NCBI RefSeq assembly: GCF_000003815.2
Contig: NC_049980.1
Coordinates: 32,932,869-32,996,868 of the forward strand
Direction of reading: 5' to 3'
DNA length: 64,000 bases
Source: Branchiostoma floridae
Taxonomy: Eukaryota; Chordata; Leptocardii; Amphioxiformes; Branchiostomatidae
The position numbers were made by a program, and so were the translations under genes. Under the pieces are notes generated by a model. That model did not search any database, was not told where the DNA came from, and was given only the letters and a program-made list of their open reading frames with translations. Position 1 is the stretch's first letter, and every line of letters begins with the position of its first letter. Below are positions 31,741-45,475 of the stretch, in pieces.

Positions 31741-33019
31741 TCAGACAAGTTCTAAGGTCCCTTCTTACGAACTAAATGGCGTTCCTTCGTATATATATAT
31801 GACTTTAGATGCGGTTATTTCATATCAATTAACAACTGATTACTGGAGTTTGGACCATGGTAGGGTTTAAAGTAACTGAAATACTAACTTGTTCAAGTAA
31901 ACTGTCAAATCTAGTACTGCGCTGTCTGAGCTGAAAACTGTGTCAATCATATGACACACTTTTGAAACGCATAATAACTATCTTATGACGGAAAACTCGC
32001 TCAGCCGAAAACTTTTTCAATCGAATGATTATACGAGTTAGGCATATCTATTCAGTCTGCTAATTTGTCACATTAATTGACACAATAGTTTATAACAGAA
32101 AACTTTGTCAGGAGGACGGCTTTGCAATTAATAACCGAGTGCTAAACAGTATAAAACTGCCTCATGACGGAAACTTTGATGGACAACTGTCACTGATAGT
32201 ATGGCACACTAGTGCGATGATTAAACAGTATTAAACTGATGGAAGACTTGGTCGGGACGACAACTGTGTCAATTAACAAGTTTTTTAAAACTTATTAAAA
32301 TTTCACAAAACGGAAAACCCTCACGGTCAGGACGACAACTGTATCAAATGACAGAAAACCTTGTCAGGAGGACAACTGTTATTTCATATGACACACTATG
32401 AAACACGATGTGAAATCAGTGTAAAATTGTCTAGATGGCGGACGACTTTTTCATGAGGGAAATTGTGTGAATTTGTCTGACACCTTTGTTAGCGATGTTT
32501 GAACCGTGTCTTAAAAATGGAAAACGTTTTCCCGGGGGACAACTGTGTCAATCTATATCACCCACAATTAGAAAAGCGCTGTTTAACGTGTGTAAAATTG
32601 ATCACGGAAAAAGTTGGACAGTAAAGAATTTGTGTCAATTTATATGACACTGTGGTAAAAAGTGTACTTTGGGCTGTACCTAACAACTTTATTGCTGAAA
32701 ACGTAGTCAAAACCACAGCTGTGTCGATTTGTTTCGACACATTTGTAGAATAGCGCCGAACGTATAGTATACAAATGTATGACTAAATCTTAACGGCTAA
32801 TGTGTTCAGGACTCAAAACTGTGTCAATTTGTATGACACACCTAAAGAAAAGCGCTGTAAGAACTGCATATAACCATTTTACAACAGAAAACTTCGTTAG
32901 GAGGGCAACTGTGTCAATTCATATGACACACAAGTAAAGTAAAGCGATAATTAAATAGTATGATCATCCGATTGAAAAAGGTTTTGTTAGAGCAAGCTTT
33001 CGTCAAAATAAATTTACCT
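31741..33019. repeat. Diverged centre of the satellite element
   Basis: Units here are badly eroded, but the dyad (TGTGTCAAT...TGACAC) still recurs about every 100 bp, interleaved with GGAAAAC and CAGGAGGACAACTG motifs. The orientation flips at its right end, near 33.0 kb. Confidence 0.6.
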
Positions 33020-35180
33020 CGCTGTTCTATGAATGTGTCATTCACATAGACACATTTTGTATCCTAAACACGTTTTTTAAATTGGTTAGCTATGTACTGT
33101 TTTAACGGCGCTATAATGTGAGTATGTCATGCAAATTGACACAGTTTGTCCCCTGAACACGTTTTCCGCTATATACAGTTCTTACAGCACTTTTCTATAA
33201 ATCTGTCATTCAAATTGACACAGGTATAGTCTACTGAATACACTTTTCGCTTTAAGTTAGTTATATACTGTTTTAACGGCGCTATTCTGTAAGTGTGTCA
33301 TTCAAATTGACACAGCTTGTCTCCTGAACACGTTTTTCGCTATTAGTTTGCTATATAAAGTTCTTACAGCACTGTTCTATAATGTGTCATTCAAATTGAC
33401 ACAGTTTGTCTCTTGAACACGTTGTGCTGTTAGTTAAATATATATACATGTTGTAACAGTGCTTGTTCTATAGGTGTGTCATTCAAATCGACACAGGTAG
33501 TCTTCTGAACTCATTTTATGCTTTAACTTAGCTATATGCAGTTTTTTGGCGCTATTCTGTAAGTGTGTCATTCAAATTGACAAAATTGACACAGTTTGTC
33601 TCTTGAACACGCTTTCTGCTTTAAGCTAGCTACATGTATATACAGTTCTTACGGCGCTATTCTGCAAGTGTACCATTCAAATTGACACAGTTTGTCCCCT
33701 GAACACGTTTTTCGCTATTAGTTTGCTATATACAATTCTTACAGCTTTGTTCTATAATGTGTCATATTGACACAGGTAGTCTTCTGAACACGTTTTTTGC
33801 TTTAAGTTTGATATATACAGTTCTTACATACATCGCTGTTCTATAAATGTGTCATTCAAATTGACACAGTTTGTCTTCTGAACACTTTTTCCGCTATTAG
33901 TTTGCTATATACAGTTCTTATTGCGCTATCTGCAAGTGTGTCATTCAAATTGACACAGTTTGTCAACTGAACGCGTTACAGTTCGCTATAAGTTAGCTAT
34001 GTACATTTCTTATTGCGCTACCTGTAAGTGTGTCATTCAAATTGACACAGTTTGTCTTCTGAACACTTTTTCCGCTATTAGTTTGCTATATACAGTTCTT
34101 ATTGCGCTATCTGCAAGTGTGTCATTCAAATTGACACAGTTTGTCTCCTGAACGCCTTTTCCGCTATGAGTTAGCTATGTACAGTTCTTATTGCGCCATC
34201 TGCAAGTGTGTCATTCAAATTGACACAGTTTCTCTTCTGAACACTACACTTCGCTATGAGTTAGCTATGTACATTTCTTATTGCGCTATCTGCAAGTGTG
34301 TCATTCAAATTGACACAGTCTGTCTTCTGAACACGTTACACTTCGCTATGAGTTAGCTATATACATTTCTTATTGCGCTACCTGTAAGTGTGTCATTCAA
34401 ATTGACACAGTTTGTCTTCTAAAAACATTTCCCGCTATTAGTTTGCTATATACAGTTCTTATTGCGCTATCTGCAAGTGTGTCATTCAAATTCACACAGT
34501 TTGTCTCCTGAACACTTTTCCGCTATTCGTTTGCTATATATATTTCTTATTGCGCTACCTGTAAGTGTGTCATTCAAATTGACACAGTTTGTCTCCTGAA
34601 CACTTTTTCCGCTATTAGTTTGCTATATACAGTTCTTATTGCGCTATCTGCAAGTGTGTCATTCAAATTGACACAGTTTGTCTTCTGATCACGTTACACT
34701 TCGCTATGAGTTAGCTATATACATTTCTTATTGCGCTACCTGTAAGTGTGTCATTCAAATTGACACAGTTTGTCTCCTGAACACTTTTTCCGCTATGAGT
34801 TAGCTATGTACAGTTCTTATTGCGCTATCTGCAAGTGTGTCATTCAAATTGACACAGTTTGTCTTCTGAACACGTTTTGCGCTATTACATGTAGCTACAT
34901 AACGTTATAGTTCTTACTGTTCTGTAAGTCTGTCATTCAAATTGACACAGTTTCTCTTCTGAACACGTTTTTCGCTATGAGTTAGCTATATACACTTAAT
35001 GCAGCGCACAACGTTCCTTTAGATGTGTCATTCAAATTGACACAGTTCGTCTTCTGAACACGTTTTCCGCTACAAATTAGCTATATAACGTTACAATTCT
35101 TACGGCGCTATTTTTTGTGTAATTCAAATTGGCACAGTTTCTCTTCTGAACACGTTTTTCGCTATTAATTAGCTGTATAC
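33020..35180 (-). repeat. Satellite array, inverted units with higher-order pattern
   Basis: About 24 units, reverse complement of the left array (TGTGTCATTCAAATTGACACA minus one base, then GTCTCCTGAACACG). Between about 33.9 and 34.9 kb the spacing is close to 90 bp, and two unit types (CGCTATCTGCAAG and CGCTACCTGTAAG) tend to alternate, a higher-order repeat. Confidence 0.9.
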
Positions 35181-37784
35181 TGTTCTAATCTTAGTTAACC
35201 CCTCAGTCAGGCGCGAGCAATGTATCTAATATCTTCAACAGTTAACAGTCAGATGCAAAAAGCCTTCGTCGGGTAACGTTACCTACAGTTCACTTTACCC
35301 ACGACGCAACCTATTGGAATAACACCTTACAGATCATAGTGCTGTCTTATACTTCAAAGACATTTCAATATTACTTCGTAACATGATAAAACGCTGACAG
35401 CACCATCAAAAGTACTTGAATGTGTACACTACCGAGTGAGGTCACGAGTGACTGCCGCAACGGTATAGCGTGACCCGGAAACAGTTGAACCTCGCCCACT
35501 AAGCGGACACCCCGAAACCCCCATACGGTGCGTATTTCGGCTTGAAAACAATGGCGAAACCATAGGAAAAAGCTGTCGAAAATCGGTCAACTTTGACATC
35601 AAATATATACTTTCTCGTAAAAGTCCATCGCTTGAGATTCACAAGGCAGATAGAACAACTCGTGGGGATTACGAGGACACCTTTGACAGCCTGATTTAGC
35701 CCACCGCAATTTTTTAATCTTTTTTTTACGTGACCATGTCAAGTGCCTCAAACGGGCGTCCAACACGCGCCCTCTTGTGTCCATGACTTGGACACGCGGC
35801 GTAGTAGTGGGAGGGGGGCGGATATCCTTGTTCAAACACCCGTGATATATGTTAGTGTTGATACAAGCAGATTTATGCAGAATATTACCATCAACCTGTG
35901 AAGTGTACTGTTTGCATATATAGACTACCTGCAGTTTCGCTGTCAACTGCCTTTCAATATGTTTTTACAATCTAAACCTTGTGGTTTTGTATAAACAAAT
36001 TTATCATCAGTGGAAGTCAATTAAAATTTTATTTGCTAGAAACCTTGAAGAACTGTGCATGTGTATAAAAGATTTTACTAGCATCACATAAAATGTTCCT
36101 TCTCATAATGACAACGCACCATGCAAAGTTCCTATAACACTAGTAAGAGCTTCCTGTTTTTCTGACCAAGCTTGGAATGCGTCCAAGTCTTGTACTAAAT
36201 GGATGAACAGAGGAAAGCACCTGGATTTGTTCTAATGTCAATCTGAGTTAGCTGGTGGTTTAAAAATAGAGAGTTACTTCACTTGTACTCTGACAGTTTT
36301 GGCTTGGGTCCCACCTCGGCTTGTTAAAGCAAGAATGTAAACAAAACAAATGCACACCCCCCCTGACCACTGTATTCAACTAGGGTAATTATACCTGGCA
36401 ACTGTATTCAAGAAAGGTAATGAGATAGCATTTTGGCCTGAGGCCAGGCTTCCAGTATCAACACCTAACTGCCACTGAAAGAAAGTTACTACAAACTGTC
36501 TTTTGTCTTTTCACTGTGGTTCACCGGTTAGTATTTTGACAATTCTAAAATCATGATTTTAGTTGCAGTGCATTTTTGCAGCTACTAAAACTCAAACACA
36601 AAGTCTTGACTAAGTCTTAGCTGGTATAGGGGTCTAGTTGGAGAAATGGGGTCACCTGTGCGTTGTCAAGGCGTGAAACGAAATACCTTGAGTTGAAGCT
36701 GTCCAAGCTCCCTTAAAGCCAAACACCTGTATATATTGTGCATACTTTCAGGTTTACATGTACCATGTTATGTCAATTCAACTAATAGAACTTCTATCCT
36801 CCAGCCAGGTACATGAACACACCATCCCCAAGCCTTTATCTTTGCTTTGATTTCTTGAAAACAGAAACTGAGCCAAAAGCAGACTGCAGTATTCTATAGG
36901 CTACGTCTATAGACGAGATGCAAACTGAACTTTTTAGAGTTTGCTTGAAACTTTATTCATGTTTATTCATGAGAAGCTCAAATTGGCACACAGGCCAATT
37001 TTCATTGAAGTCAGGGCAAGGTATTTTACAGACAAAATATAGATGTATAACAGAGGTACAATTTACATCATTTAAAGTCCTAGTACGAGTATATACATAT
37101 TGTTACATCATCACCAGTCACTGTATTCTGCATCTGTAGCCTTTTCATCAATTTTTCACATACATGCTACAAAATAAATGAGTTGGAGCTGCTACATGAA
37201 TGATTGTGGGGGGAGGTTGTATGGTTTGGTCTTGGGAGGGAGGAAGTCAGGCAAGGTTAGGTACTGTAGATAGGTACTGTAGATACTCATAAGATAGCTT
37301 ATAAGTTATACTAAGTTATAGGGCTTGAGGTACCTACAGGTAGCTAAGGTGACTGTCATGTTGTCTGATGTAGTCTGGCAACCATATGAAAGGGTGCTTA
37401 CTAGTAGCTATGTGGGTACCAAAACTCACAGAAGACTTTACTCTTTCTTTGTTTTGGGGGATTTGGGCTCCTTTCTACTAGATGGTCATTGCTGAGCAAC
37501 TGTACAGTAATCAGAATTGGATTTGTGTGCTTAATGATATCCTGATTGGAATTTAATGCAAGATATAATGGTATGATATAAAACTATTAAAGACAACCAA
37601 ACACACAAAACTGATAAGATAATCATTTCTGCTATATCTAAAATTTATTGAGCAATCTTTCAAATTTTTGGTCACTCAGCAGTTAAGCAGTTGCAGCCAC
37701 TCTTAGAAATTAGAAGAGGTGTGAACAGGAGTTGACATCATTGTAACTTGCCGATAAGCCTTAAAGTAATAGTCTGAATGTGGA

Positions 37785-38026
37785 TGTACTGTGGAGACCT
37801 TTGCAAGAAGCTTTAAACAACGCTGGCAGCTAGATGTGGAAAGGTTAGGTGTGACAGATCGCTGCGTGTGATATAACCAGCTGCTACCGAGGCACGTGCC
37901 TGCGAGGCTGGTGTGTTACGCAGAAGGGTGGTTTTACTGACGATATAGGTACAGGTACAAAATCTGGTACCCCTAAATTGTTATGCCGAAGGGAGGTTTT
38001 ACTGGCTATACAGATACAAATACTGG
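37785..38026 (+). mobile_element. LINE 3' fragment ending in ATACAGAT repeats
   Basis: Shares GATATAACCAGCTGCT and GGCTGGTGTGTTACG with 55990-56145, and both trail into a CTATA-CAGATACA tail. It continues at 38353-38480 after the nested MITE. It looks like the end of a non-LTR element; the clade is not determined. Confidence 0.5.
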
Positions 38027-38352
38027 CAGGCTTTTAGCTAGGCATGTGTCAACGCGCCATTTAGACGCACTGTCCTAACAAACATAAGAAATCGGACGCA
38101 ATACTTTTAAGCAAGACGCACTACGGACGCCCAAATTTTTCCTCCCAGCCTCAGTCAGGGCAAACATATTGTAACAGACACAAAAAAATCTTGGCTGAAG
38201 TCTACAAAATATGCACCGCAAAATGCAGGAAATAGCATTTCAGAGGGTTATGATTTCGAAATTTTCCGGGGGGGATCCCCCTACAATGCTCGCGCCGCAG
38301 ATCACTCCGATTACTTTGGACGCCCTAAAATTAATTCCTAGCTAAAAGCCTG
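38027..38352. mobile_element. 326-bp TIR element with 8-bp near-TSD
   Basis: Starts CAGGCTTTTAGCTAGG and ends CCTAGCTAAAAGCCTG. Flanks are AATACTGG and GATACTGG (7 of 8 identical), consistent with a hAT-type 8-bp target duplication. It is nested in the LINE fragment. Confidence 0.8.
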
Positions 38353-40074
38353 GATACTGGTGTGGTACGCTGAACGGCGATATTTCGAGCTATACAAATA
38401 CAGATAAAGAAGCTGGTGTGTGATGGTGGTTATACATGTACTAGCAATACAGATACAGATACAGATGCAGAAGCTAGTGTGCTTCATGTACACTGAAGGG
38501 TGGTTTTACCGTCTATACACTGTACAGATAATGGAGATAATATGGTGCAGAAGCTGGTATGCTACACTGAAAGGCAGTTATACTCTGGTGAATCAGAATT
38601 TATAGCACCTGGGCCAAGAGTCAGCAGAAGACTAACAGGTGGACCCTTAAATCAAAGGCACCATTGTTAGAAGCTGTTCTGCTACATGCAAAATTCAGCT
38701 GTTGTATTTGAATAACACAACAGGCCAGTTTTACCTTTCATCTGAGGGGTCCTAACTGTTCTGGGCCAGTTCAGATGCCTAGCCAGAAGGATCTGTACCT
38801 GCTGATATGTAACACTTTGTTTGGAGTAACACCACACCATCTCATGGGGGACAGTTTATCTGGTATGAGATCAGGTGAACAAAGATTTAGGACTTAAAAA
38901 TAGAAGCTGGGGACCCAAACTTAAGTCTATTATTGAACTTGATTTATTTATGTAATAAATAATTTTGATTTATTTATGTCTTTCATGTTTCAGTTGTATT
39001 TATATGTTCCGACGTATTGTCAACTTTCTCTCTGTAAGTTGTTTTTATTTCCTTGTATGTACATGTGAATACTGGGCCCTATTGAAAACCAGTGTACTAG
39101 CACTGAATAGGCTACCCAGGTGTATGAAAAAAATAAACAAACAAAATAAAAATAAACAAACTGTATATGGATTCTGGCAAAACACCTGCACACAATGTGG
39201 GATTAGGGTTGTAGCCAGGACCCCCTTTTCTTTCTAATTTTCTAATGCAGGGCTGTCTCCAGCTTTAATTTTTTTGTGTCCGGTCTCATTGTCTGGAAGC
39301 CCATGTTGTTGATTTTCCTGGTAAACTAAAATCTGTCATTTTGTAGTTATGAAAGCACATTTTGATCAATTTTATGTACTGAAGTTTAGATTTTTTGGGG
39401 GATGGATGGGGTGAAAGTTTTGTATTTGTCCTTCCCAACAAGCAAATTTCCGTCCCAGGACGGAGGGACGGGTCCTGGAGACCTTTCCTGTTTTAGCGTA
39501 ATGGTAATGCGGAGGTACTGAAGTGCTGGTACCACCTAAACACTTGTCAAAATAAGACAATCATGTTGCAGCTTTGTTTTGAAAATGTTCCGCGAACAAG
39601 CCCTGAGAGGTGAACATGTACATGCTGTGTTTACCAGCCTCTACTGTTCACTGCCAACTGGCAAACTCCCAAACTCCAGGGAAAGGAGACGAGATATCAT
39701 GTGGTATCACATGATAGCGTAGTCAGTTTGGCCAGACATACTTAGTACTAGTAGATAGTAAGATTGTCACGAGACTTTCAAACATTCAGCACATTCATCC
39801 CTTAGTACAATGTATGATTATCTGGAGCCTAATTTGAAATAAGTAATATAGACAGGTGCAGCCTATATACATGTAGTATAGTGTTTCTGAGTACATTGTT
39901 AACCTAAATGCAAGTTAAACAGCAATGGCTTAGCGACCATACAGTGACCAAAGCTGGGTTCATCTAATGCTTTATTTCATCATTGGAATAGTATGCAAGA
40001 TGTAGAATTTAATTTGAAAGACAAGAATGCACACAAAACGGAAGCAATTCTTTGTTAATCTAAACCGCTTTAAG

Positions 40075-40642
40075 CCCCCTTCACACGAGAGCACGAATGA
40101 ACCGGAATGCCGTCCGAATGAATTTTTTTTCCTATTCGTGGCAATTCCTCGCAATTCGTACTGTATTCTAAACATTCGTACTGCGTTCCAGATATTTGTC
40201 CCCGTTCTTTTGGCTGGCTCGAAAGTTTTTGACATGTCAAAAACTGTCGAGGTGCATTCGAAGTGTAGAAATATCGAATGGCATTCCAAATGGATTCTAA
40301 CTATTCTAACTGCAGTCTGACCGCATTCTGTGGCATTCCAACATCATTCGAAACGTTCTTATCGTATTCGATGGAGAACCGAAACGGCAAGCCACTTCGA
40401 ATGTGGCCTAAAGAACATCTCGAATGCAGTAAGAATTTTTAGAATACACTACGAATTCCGAGGAATAGAAAAGAAGTTTCATTCTGACGGCATTCTGGCT
40501 CATTCCTTCTCGTGTGAAGGGGATATCAAGTCCATTTGGAATTCCCACTCGGAATGGCCCCGAATGTGTTACGAATTTTGCAAATACTTCATTCCGACTG
40601 GTTCGGCTTGATTCCTGCTGATTCGATTTCCGTGTGAAGGCC
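40075..40642. mobile_element. About 570-bp inverted-repeat element rich in ATTCGNA motifs
   Basis: Starts CCCCCTTCACACGAGAGC and ends TTCCGTGTGAAGGCCC. The interior has dozens of GAATGC, ATTCGTA and GCATTCC words on both strands and an internal CTCGTGTGAAGGGG copy of the terminus. Non-autonomous. Confidence 0.65.
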
Positions 40643-42002
40643 CTATTATCTATGAAATTTGTTCACCAATCTGTCAAGCAGTGGTTGCTTCTCTAGTGTA
40701 GAGGGATTTTACACAGTACTCTGGTACTTCTATAAATCTTCCGTCTTTCCTGACAGTTGGTGATTGTTATGACCATAGCATAGTCCACTCATATCATTTC
40801 CACCATTGGTTAAACAAGCCATGCAGCTGTTGTGCATTCCCAGACAGAAAGGTCAGGTTCCAGTGACCTACGGCCCATCGTACAAATTATCCTGATCAAC
40901 TTCCTCAATCTGTCTGTGTGTTCTTACATTTGTGCCTCAATATCCACATTAAAGTATGAAGAATTATTGTCAACCATTTATGTAATAAAGACAGGAAATC
41001 AAGTTGCCAGTTATGATCATCATTCAATTGAAAAGTTGCAGCAGACAAAAAAAAGAAGGATGACTTGATTGCAACATTAGTTACTGAAAGGATGCCTATT
41101 ATTTATTTTTATTCTTTATCCTGTAAATCTTCATTTTTCTTGTTTACACTCATGCAATGACAAGGCCTAAGCTAGCTAGTTATGGCCTTTAACATGTCCT
41201 ATATAAAGTTCCTATTTTTAGATTATCATGATGATAATGGTGTACTGTTTAGTGAATTTTTAAAGTATTTCCTTAGTTATCCTTGGCAACTTGCATCCAA
41301 AAATAGAGCAAGCTTGTTATTAAAGGTATCGATCCATGCTTTCCTTTTTTTAAGAAAAGCAATTAAGGCTGGGTAGAGCAGAGACCTGTGTTTTGAAACG
41401 TGATCATTCGTTGAATTATTAATAGCGCTTTTATGCAAAAATGGGTGTGCTGGGGGTGTGTTCGTGGGCCAGTATTGGGGCTTGAAATGTTGGACATCTG
41501 TTTAAATATGGGAATCGCTGTAGATAGAGGAGATGATTTAGGATGTATGACCCTACAGATGCGCCAACAGATATCAGAGGATTTTACGATTGCTGTTGCT
41601 TGCCATCCTTGAACATTTGTTGCAAGTCCTAAAATGAAAAGCACCATACATGACTATCTTTGTTATGGTACCATGTTTTGTGGGTAAGTTCAAATGTGAT
41701 AAAATCACGATAATAAACATATAGAAATTAATGACTTGAGTAGTACAGTAAAATATTGCATGAATCTCGAATGTATGCAGGTAAAATTGAAATTGCTTGC
41801 AGGTATTTCTAATTGTCTGGTACCTGTACCTACAGCATACAATGGCCCACGATAAATCCAGGCTGCCATTATTGATTATTGATGAAGTTAAGCAGCTGTA
41901 CAGAAGGTAATGCCTTTAATGGTCAGGATCGTAATATTGATTGAATCATTGACAGCTCTCCCTCCTTCCAAGGAATTTCGAAAAGACCCCCAATAGCACA
42001 GA

Positions 42003-42260
42003 CTCTTTAGTATATATTACATGACGTAGTGGCTTAGGGTGTGTTTGCCTTGCATGGGGAAGGTCAGGGGTTCAAAAAGTTCACATTCTGGCCCTGCTCT
42101 TACCCAAGACTTGAAAAAAAGACGGCTTGCTCAGCTGCTTTACTTGAAGCACTCCACACTTACGAGAAAAAAGATTGGAATATTGAGAACTCTCCAGTGT
42201 CAATATCCTTCTGTAAACGTATGTAGAAGCCTGTGTGGCTCATTATTATGGCTATAGAAA
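42003..42260 (+). mobile_element. Probable SINE with degenerate tRNA head
   Basis: GACGTAGTGGCTTAGGGTG (box A-like) and GGTCAGGGGTTCAAAAAG (box B-like) are spaced as in a tRNA. The body (CTTGCTCAGCTGCTTTACTT) is non-coding. Confidence 0.45.
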
Positions 42261-42507
42261 CAGAGATGGGCACGGCCCCTATATTGTACTATAAATGGAA
42301 CAGTGTGGAAAGATTTTTAACTTTACTACCGGTAGTAACTAAATGACAAGTAGATTCTGATGTAGTATCTATCTTGTCCACTGCAGCCGTCATGTGACCT
42401 GTGGAGTGCATCTGATTGTGTGTGACCTTACATAGTTAGGAAGTACACTTGTCACGAGGTGGGCAGTTTGACGTCAGAAGGATGCCAAACATAGCCATCT
42501 CCATAAT

Positions 42508-43062
42508 AAGCAGCGGTATCCAACCCCCTCATCACATGTCCCTAGTTGTCAGTAACTGCCGGAATCGGAACCTGTGGACGCTTTATTTTAGAGGGCAGAT
42601 TATTTCAGAGGGCAAAACAAAGAGTTGAACGCAGGGAACTGTTGATTATAAATTATGATGCAGTTACTGGAAGTGCCGGGTTCATCTGGGTATGAACGGT
42701 TCGTTTATTTCATATTTGTTTGTTTGTTTATTTGTTGTTTGGATTGGTGTAAGATCATTTTGAGCAGTTGTCAGTGAAGAGATGTGTATCTAAATGTGAT
42801 GGACATTCAAAAGTACATGCAGACTTTAGGATAGGGCTTGCTATCTCATAACAAACAGCAGTATGTACAGTATCCCTCTCACATGTCCCTAGTTGTCAGT
42901 TACTGGAGGATTCGGAACCTGTGGAGGCTTTATTTTAGAGGGCAAATTATTTCAGAGGACAAAACTTGAACGCAGGCAACTGTTGATAATTATGATACAG
43001 TTACTGGAAGTGCCGGGTTCCTCTGGGTTGCCTTGTATTTGTTTGTTTGTTTTTTATTAGCT
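42508..43062. repeat. Direct duplication of about 210 bp
   Basis: Copies at about 42508-42735 and 42853-43062 share CACATGTCCCTAGTTGTCAG, GGCTTTATTTTAGAGGGCA and GTTACTGGAAGTGCCGGGTT, and both end in TTTGTTTGTTTG. No coding frame is conserved between them. Confidence 0.85.
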
Positions 43063-45187
43063 GTTGTGAGACAAGAGTAGTTGCAAATGAACATACGATG
43101 TACGTCTGAAAATATCTTGTCCGAAAACAATGTCATCAGGTTGGTAGATAGGAAATTGGAGAAATCTTTTAGCAAGTTTTACACAACCGATTTGTGTCCT
43201 GCAGTACTCTTGATTTTCTGCACTTTTTAAACCCTCAGCCTGTTAGGTTAGCATGAAATATGTATAGGTTATAGGTTAGGTAGCAGGGAGAAGGTGAAGA
43301 TACATGGTAGGAAGAGGGAGGTGAATAATGTTTTGTATTACTATTAGATTTAGAAGTGATTTAAATCAGAGAGAAAGCTCAAAGTATCAGGCAACAAAAT
43401 CAGGCTGTAGTTAAATGTATGAAGACATTTGGGATATTTTGGACAATGCCTCATAGTACAACTCTTGCCTCAACTATGTGTACCAGTGCTGTATGCAGTG
43501 CAGAAAAAAATGATTAGAAACTTAGATATAATAAAATCTTAAGATTTTTCTATTAAATCTTGTGAATTTTTCATTTTCAACAGTGCATGAAAACTACCGT
43601 TGGAGGTCATTATGATCCATTGAGTACAGTTCAGTTCAGTTCATCCTCATATGAGGTGCCATTAATTACCAGAGACTTTTTTTTTTACAAAATATCAGCT
43701 ATGTAAGTTAAAGTTGTAAAAGGCTACAAGCATAAGTTCAAAGTGCTCTGCTCAGTCCAATGCTCAATGTTTTAAATGTTTTATTATCCTATTTGATCAC
43801 AAAGTACTAGCTAGGTCACTGGTATCAAAAGTCAGCCCTTACAACTGCGATCAATGACCTGTATTATTCCACTTGGCCTTATCTATCTCTTGTTCTCGAC
43901 AGGCTCAGCTAAATTTACTTTAACAAAGTTTCACGCATTGATCAACGTCTGTTAGCTACGCAACAAAGTAGTGTCAATACTGCAAATTCGTTTAATTTAT
44001 CAGTGGTTTTATTTTGTGGAGGGAAAATGAGTTGTTCGCAATCTTTAAGATTTGTGATTGAAACAATTTCTGTAGGATAGCAGTCATACAAGGGAGACAT
44101 ACTTAGCTGTGTCATAAATTTGCAGTAGAGAGGTCACTGTGAAAATAAAACTGCCGTGAAAATTTCAAGAGTTACGGTACAATATGGTCTAATAGGTCCA
44201 AAGTCCAAATGATCCGTGGGCAATGCATGTATGGTGCGAGCAGGGGACAGGGTACAAAGTGTAAAGATCAGTCTGACTCTCTGAGTACACGCGTGGGTCT
44301 AGAGTTCTATTCAGTCAGTGGAATTATCGGAACACCTTCTGCCAGCTGTAAAGGTAACCTAGCTCTTTTGACTTTTATAGAAAGGGTATTACTATTAGAT
44401 TCTTTCTTGTAAACCAAGAATCTTTAATGTCTGAGCAATACTACGTAGAGGGAGATCTTTTTGGACAATAATTGTTGCAGGAATACTACAATGCATGGTA
44501 ACTTGCAAGTTGCATGTACCTTGTATAGATGGCAATGACCTAGAAATCTAGCAATTCTATTAAAGGAACTCGGGGTTCTTTCCAGTGCAGTTGGGTGTAG
44601 GGGGCCCCTATGCTGTGATTTAGATCCGTTATGCTGTGATTTTGGCCCATGCACTGTGTTTCAACCAGGGTAGGGGGCTTTTCTGTTGTTTTGCTGCAAA
44701 GGAAGAAAAAAATTATTGGCTTGTTGGCACTCATAATGCAGAAAATATTGTTTCTGACTCTGAGGGCTGTATAGATTTTCAAATTTTCAGAGGGAGGATG
44801 CCCCCACCCCCAGATGCCCGTACAAGTTCTACAACTAACAAGGTTCACACGTATGTCGCTTGCCATATGATGAACAGTTAAGATACTTTATTACAGTTAA
44901 TACTCTAAATATACAGTTGAGGTAAACGTATTATTTACACTATTGTTTCCTTGGTCAGAATATTCTTTGATGTATTACAGCACATGTCCTTGTTATGGGC
45001 ATGCTCCCATATCTGATCTAACCCTTAATTGAAAAGGACTATACCCAGAAGGGAATTCCATCCCAGGGCTCCAAATATACTGGATGTGAATGCACCTCTG
45101 TGTATCCTAAATTGGTGCTTATGAATTTTGAGCCCTGCAGTAATTTTACAAAACCCATAAGGGAATGCCAGGTTTTAGGGCTCAAAA

Positions 45188-45475
45188 AAACGGTGCAATG
45201 GCCTAGTGGGTAGAGTGTTCGCATTGCATTCGGTAGGTCGTGAGTTCGATCCCCGGCCAAGTCATACCAAAGACTCTAAAAATGGTACATGCTGCTTTCT
45301 CTGCTAAGCACTCAGCACTAATGAGGAAGAGTATGGAAGTTAAACACACATCACTACCAGCGGACCAGCCCCCTGCTGTAGTGGCTTGCACATGTGTGGC
45401 CCAAGGGCTTCGAAGTGGGGATGGGCGCCACCCTACGCGTCTGTAGATGCATGGGCAAACTTTAACTTTATAATT
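45188..45475 (+). mobile_element. SINE with tRNA-like head
   Basis: TGGCCTAGTGGGTAGAGTG (box A) and GTGAGTTCGATCCCCGGCC (box B) form a good tRNA-like promoter. The sequence then runs into an unrelated body ending in TTTAACTTTATA. The body and lack of a 3' acceptor stem argue against a functional tRNA. Confidence 0.7.

Larger units (their letters stand above)
29637..35773. mobile_element. About 6.1-kb foldback element made of satellite units
   Basis: The outer ends are inverted repeats. About 120 bp from CGTGTTGGACGCCCGTTTGA at 29637 match, at high identity, the reverse complement of the right end at about 35650-35773, and weaker inverted similarity continues for several hundred bp. Inside, 30.17-31.74 kb and 33.02-35.18 kb are arrays of one ~90-bp unit in opposite orientations. 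No coding frame of note is present. The architecture resembles foldback (FB-like) transposons, whose long inverted repeats are built of short tandem units; the family assignment is by analogy. Confidence 0.7.

Noticed and set aside
30650-34356. Short repetitive frames (Cys/Val/Ile/Leu-rich)
   Set aside because: They come from the ~90-bp satellite units and are not conserved as frames between units.
29637-35773. CRISPR-like array
   Set aside because: Units of ~90 bp are contiguous repeats with no unique spacers, and the DNA is from an animal.
44209-44881. Frames of 67-108 aa on both strands
   Set aside because: No flanking splice sites of quality and no recognisable domain.
45190-45260. Possible tRNA gene
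   Set aside because: tRNA-like promoter boxes only; it continues into a non-tRNA SINE body.
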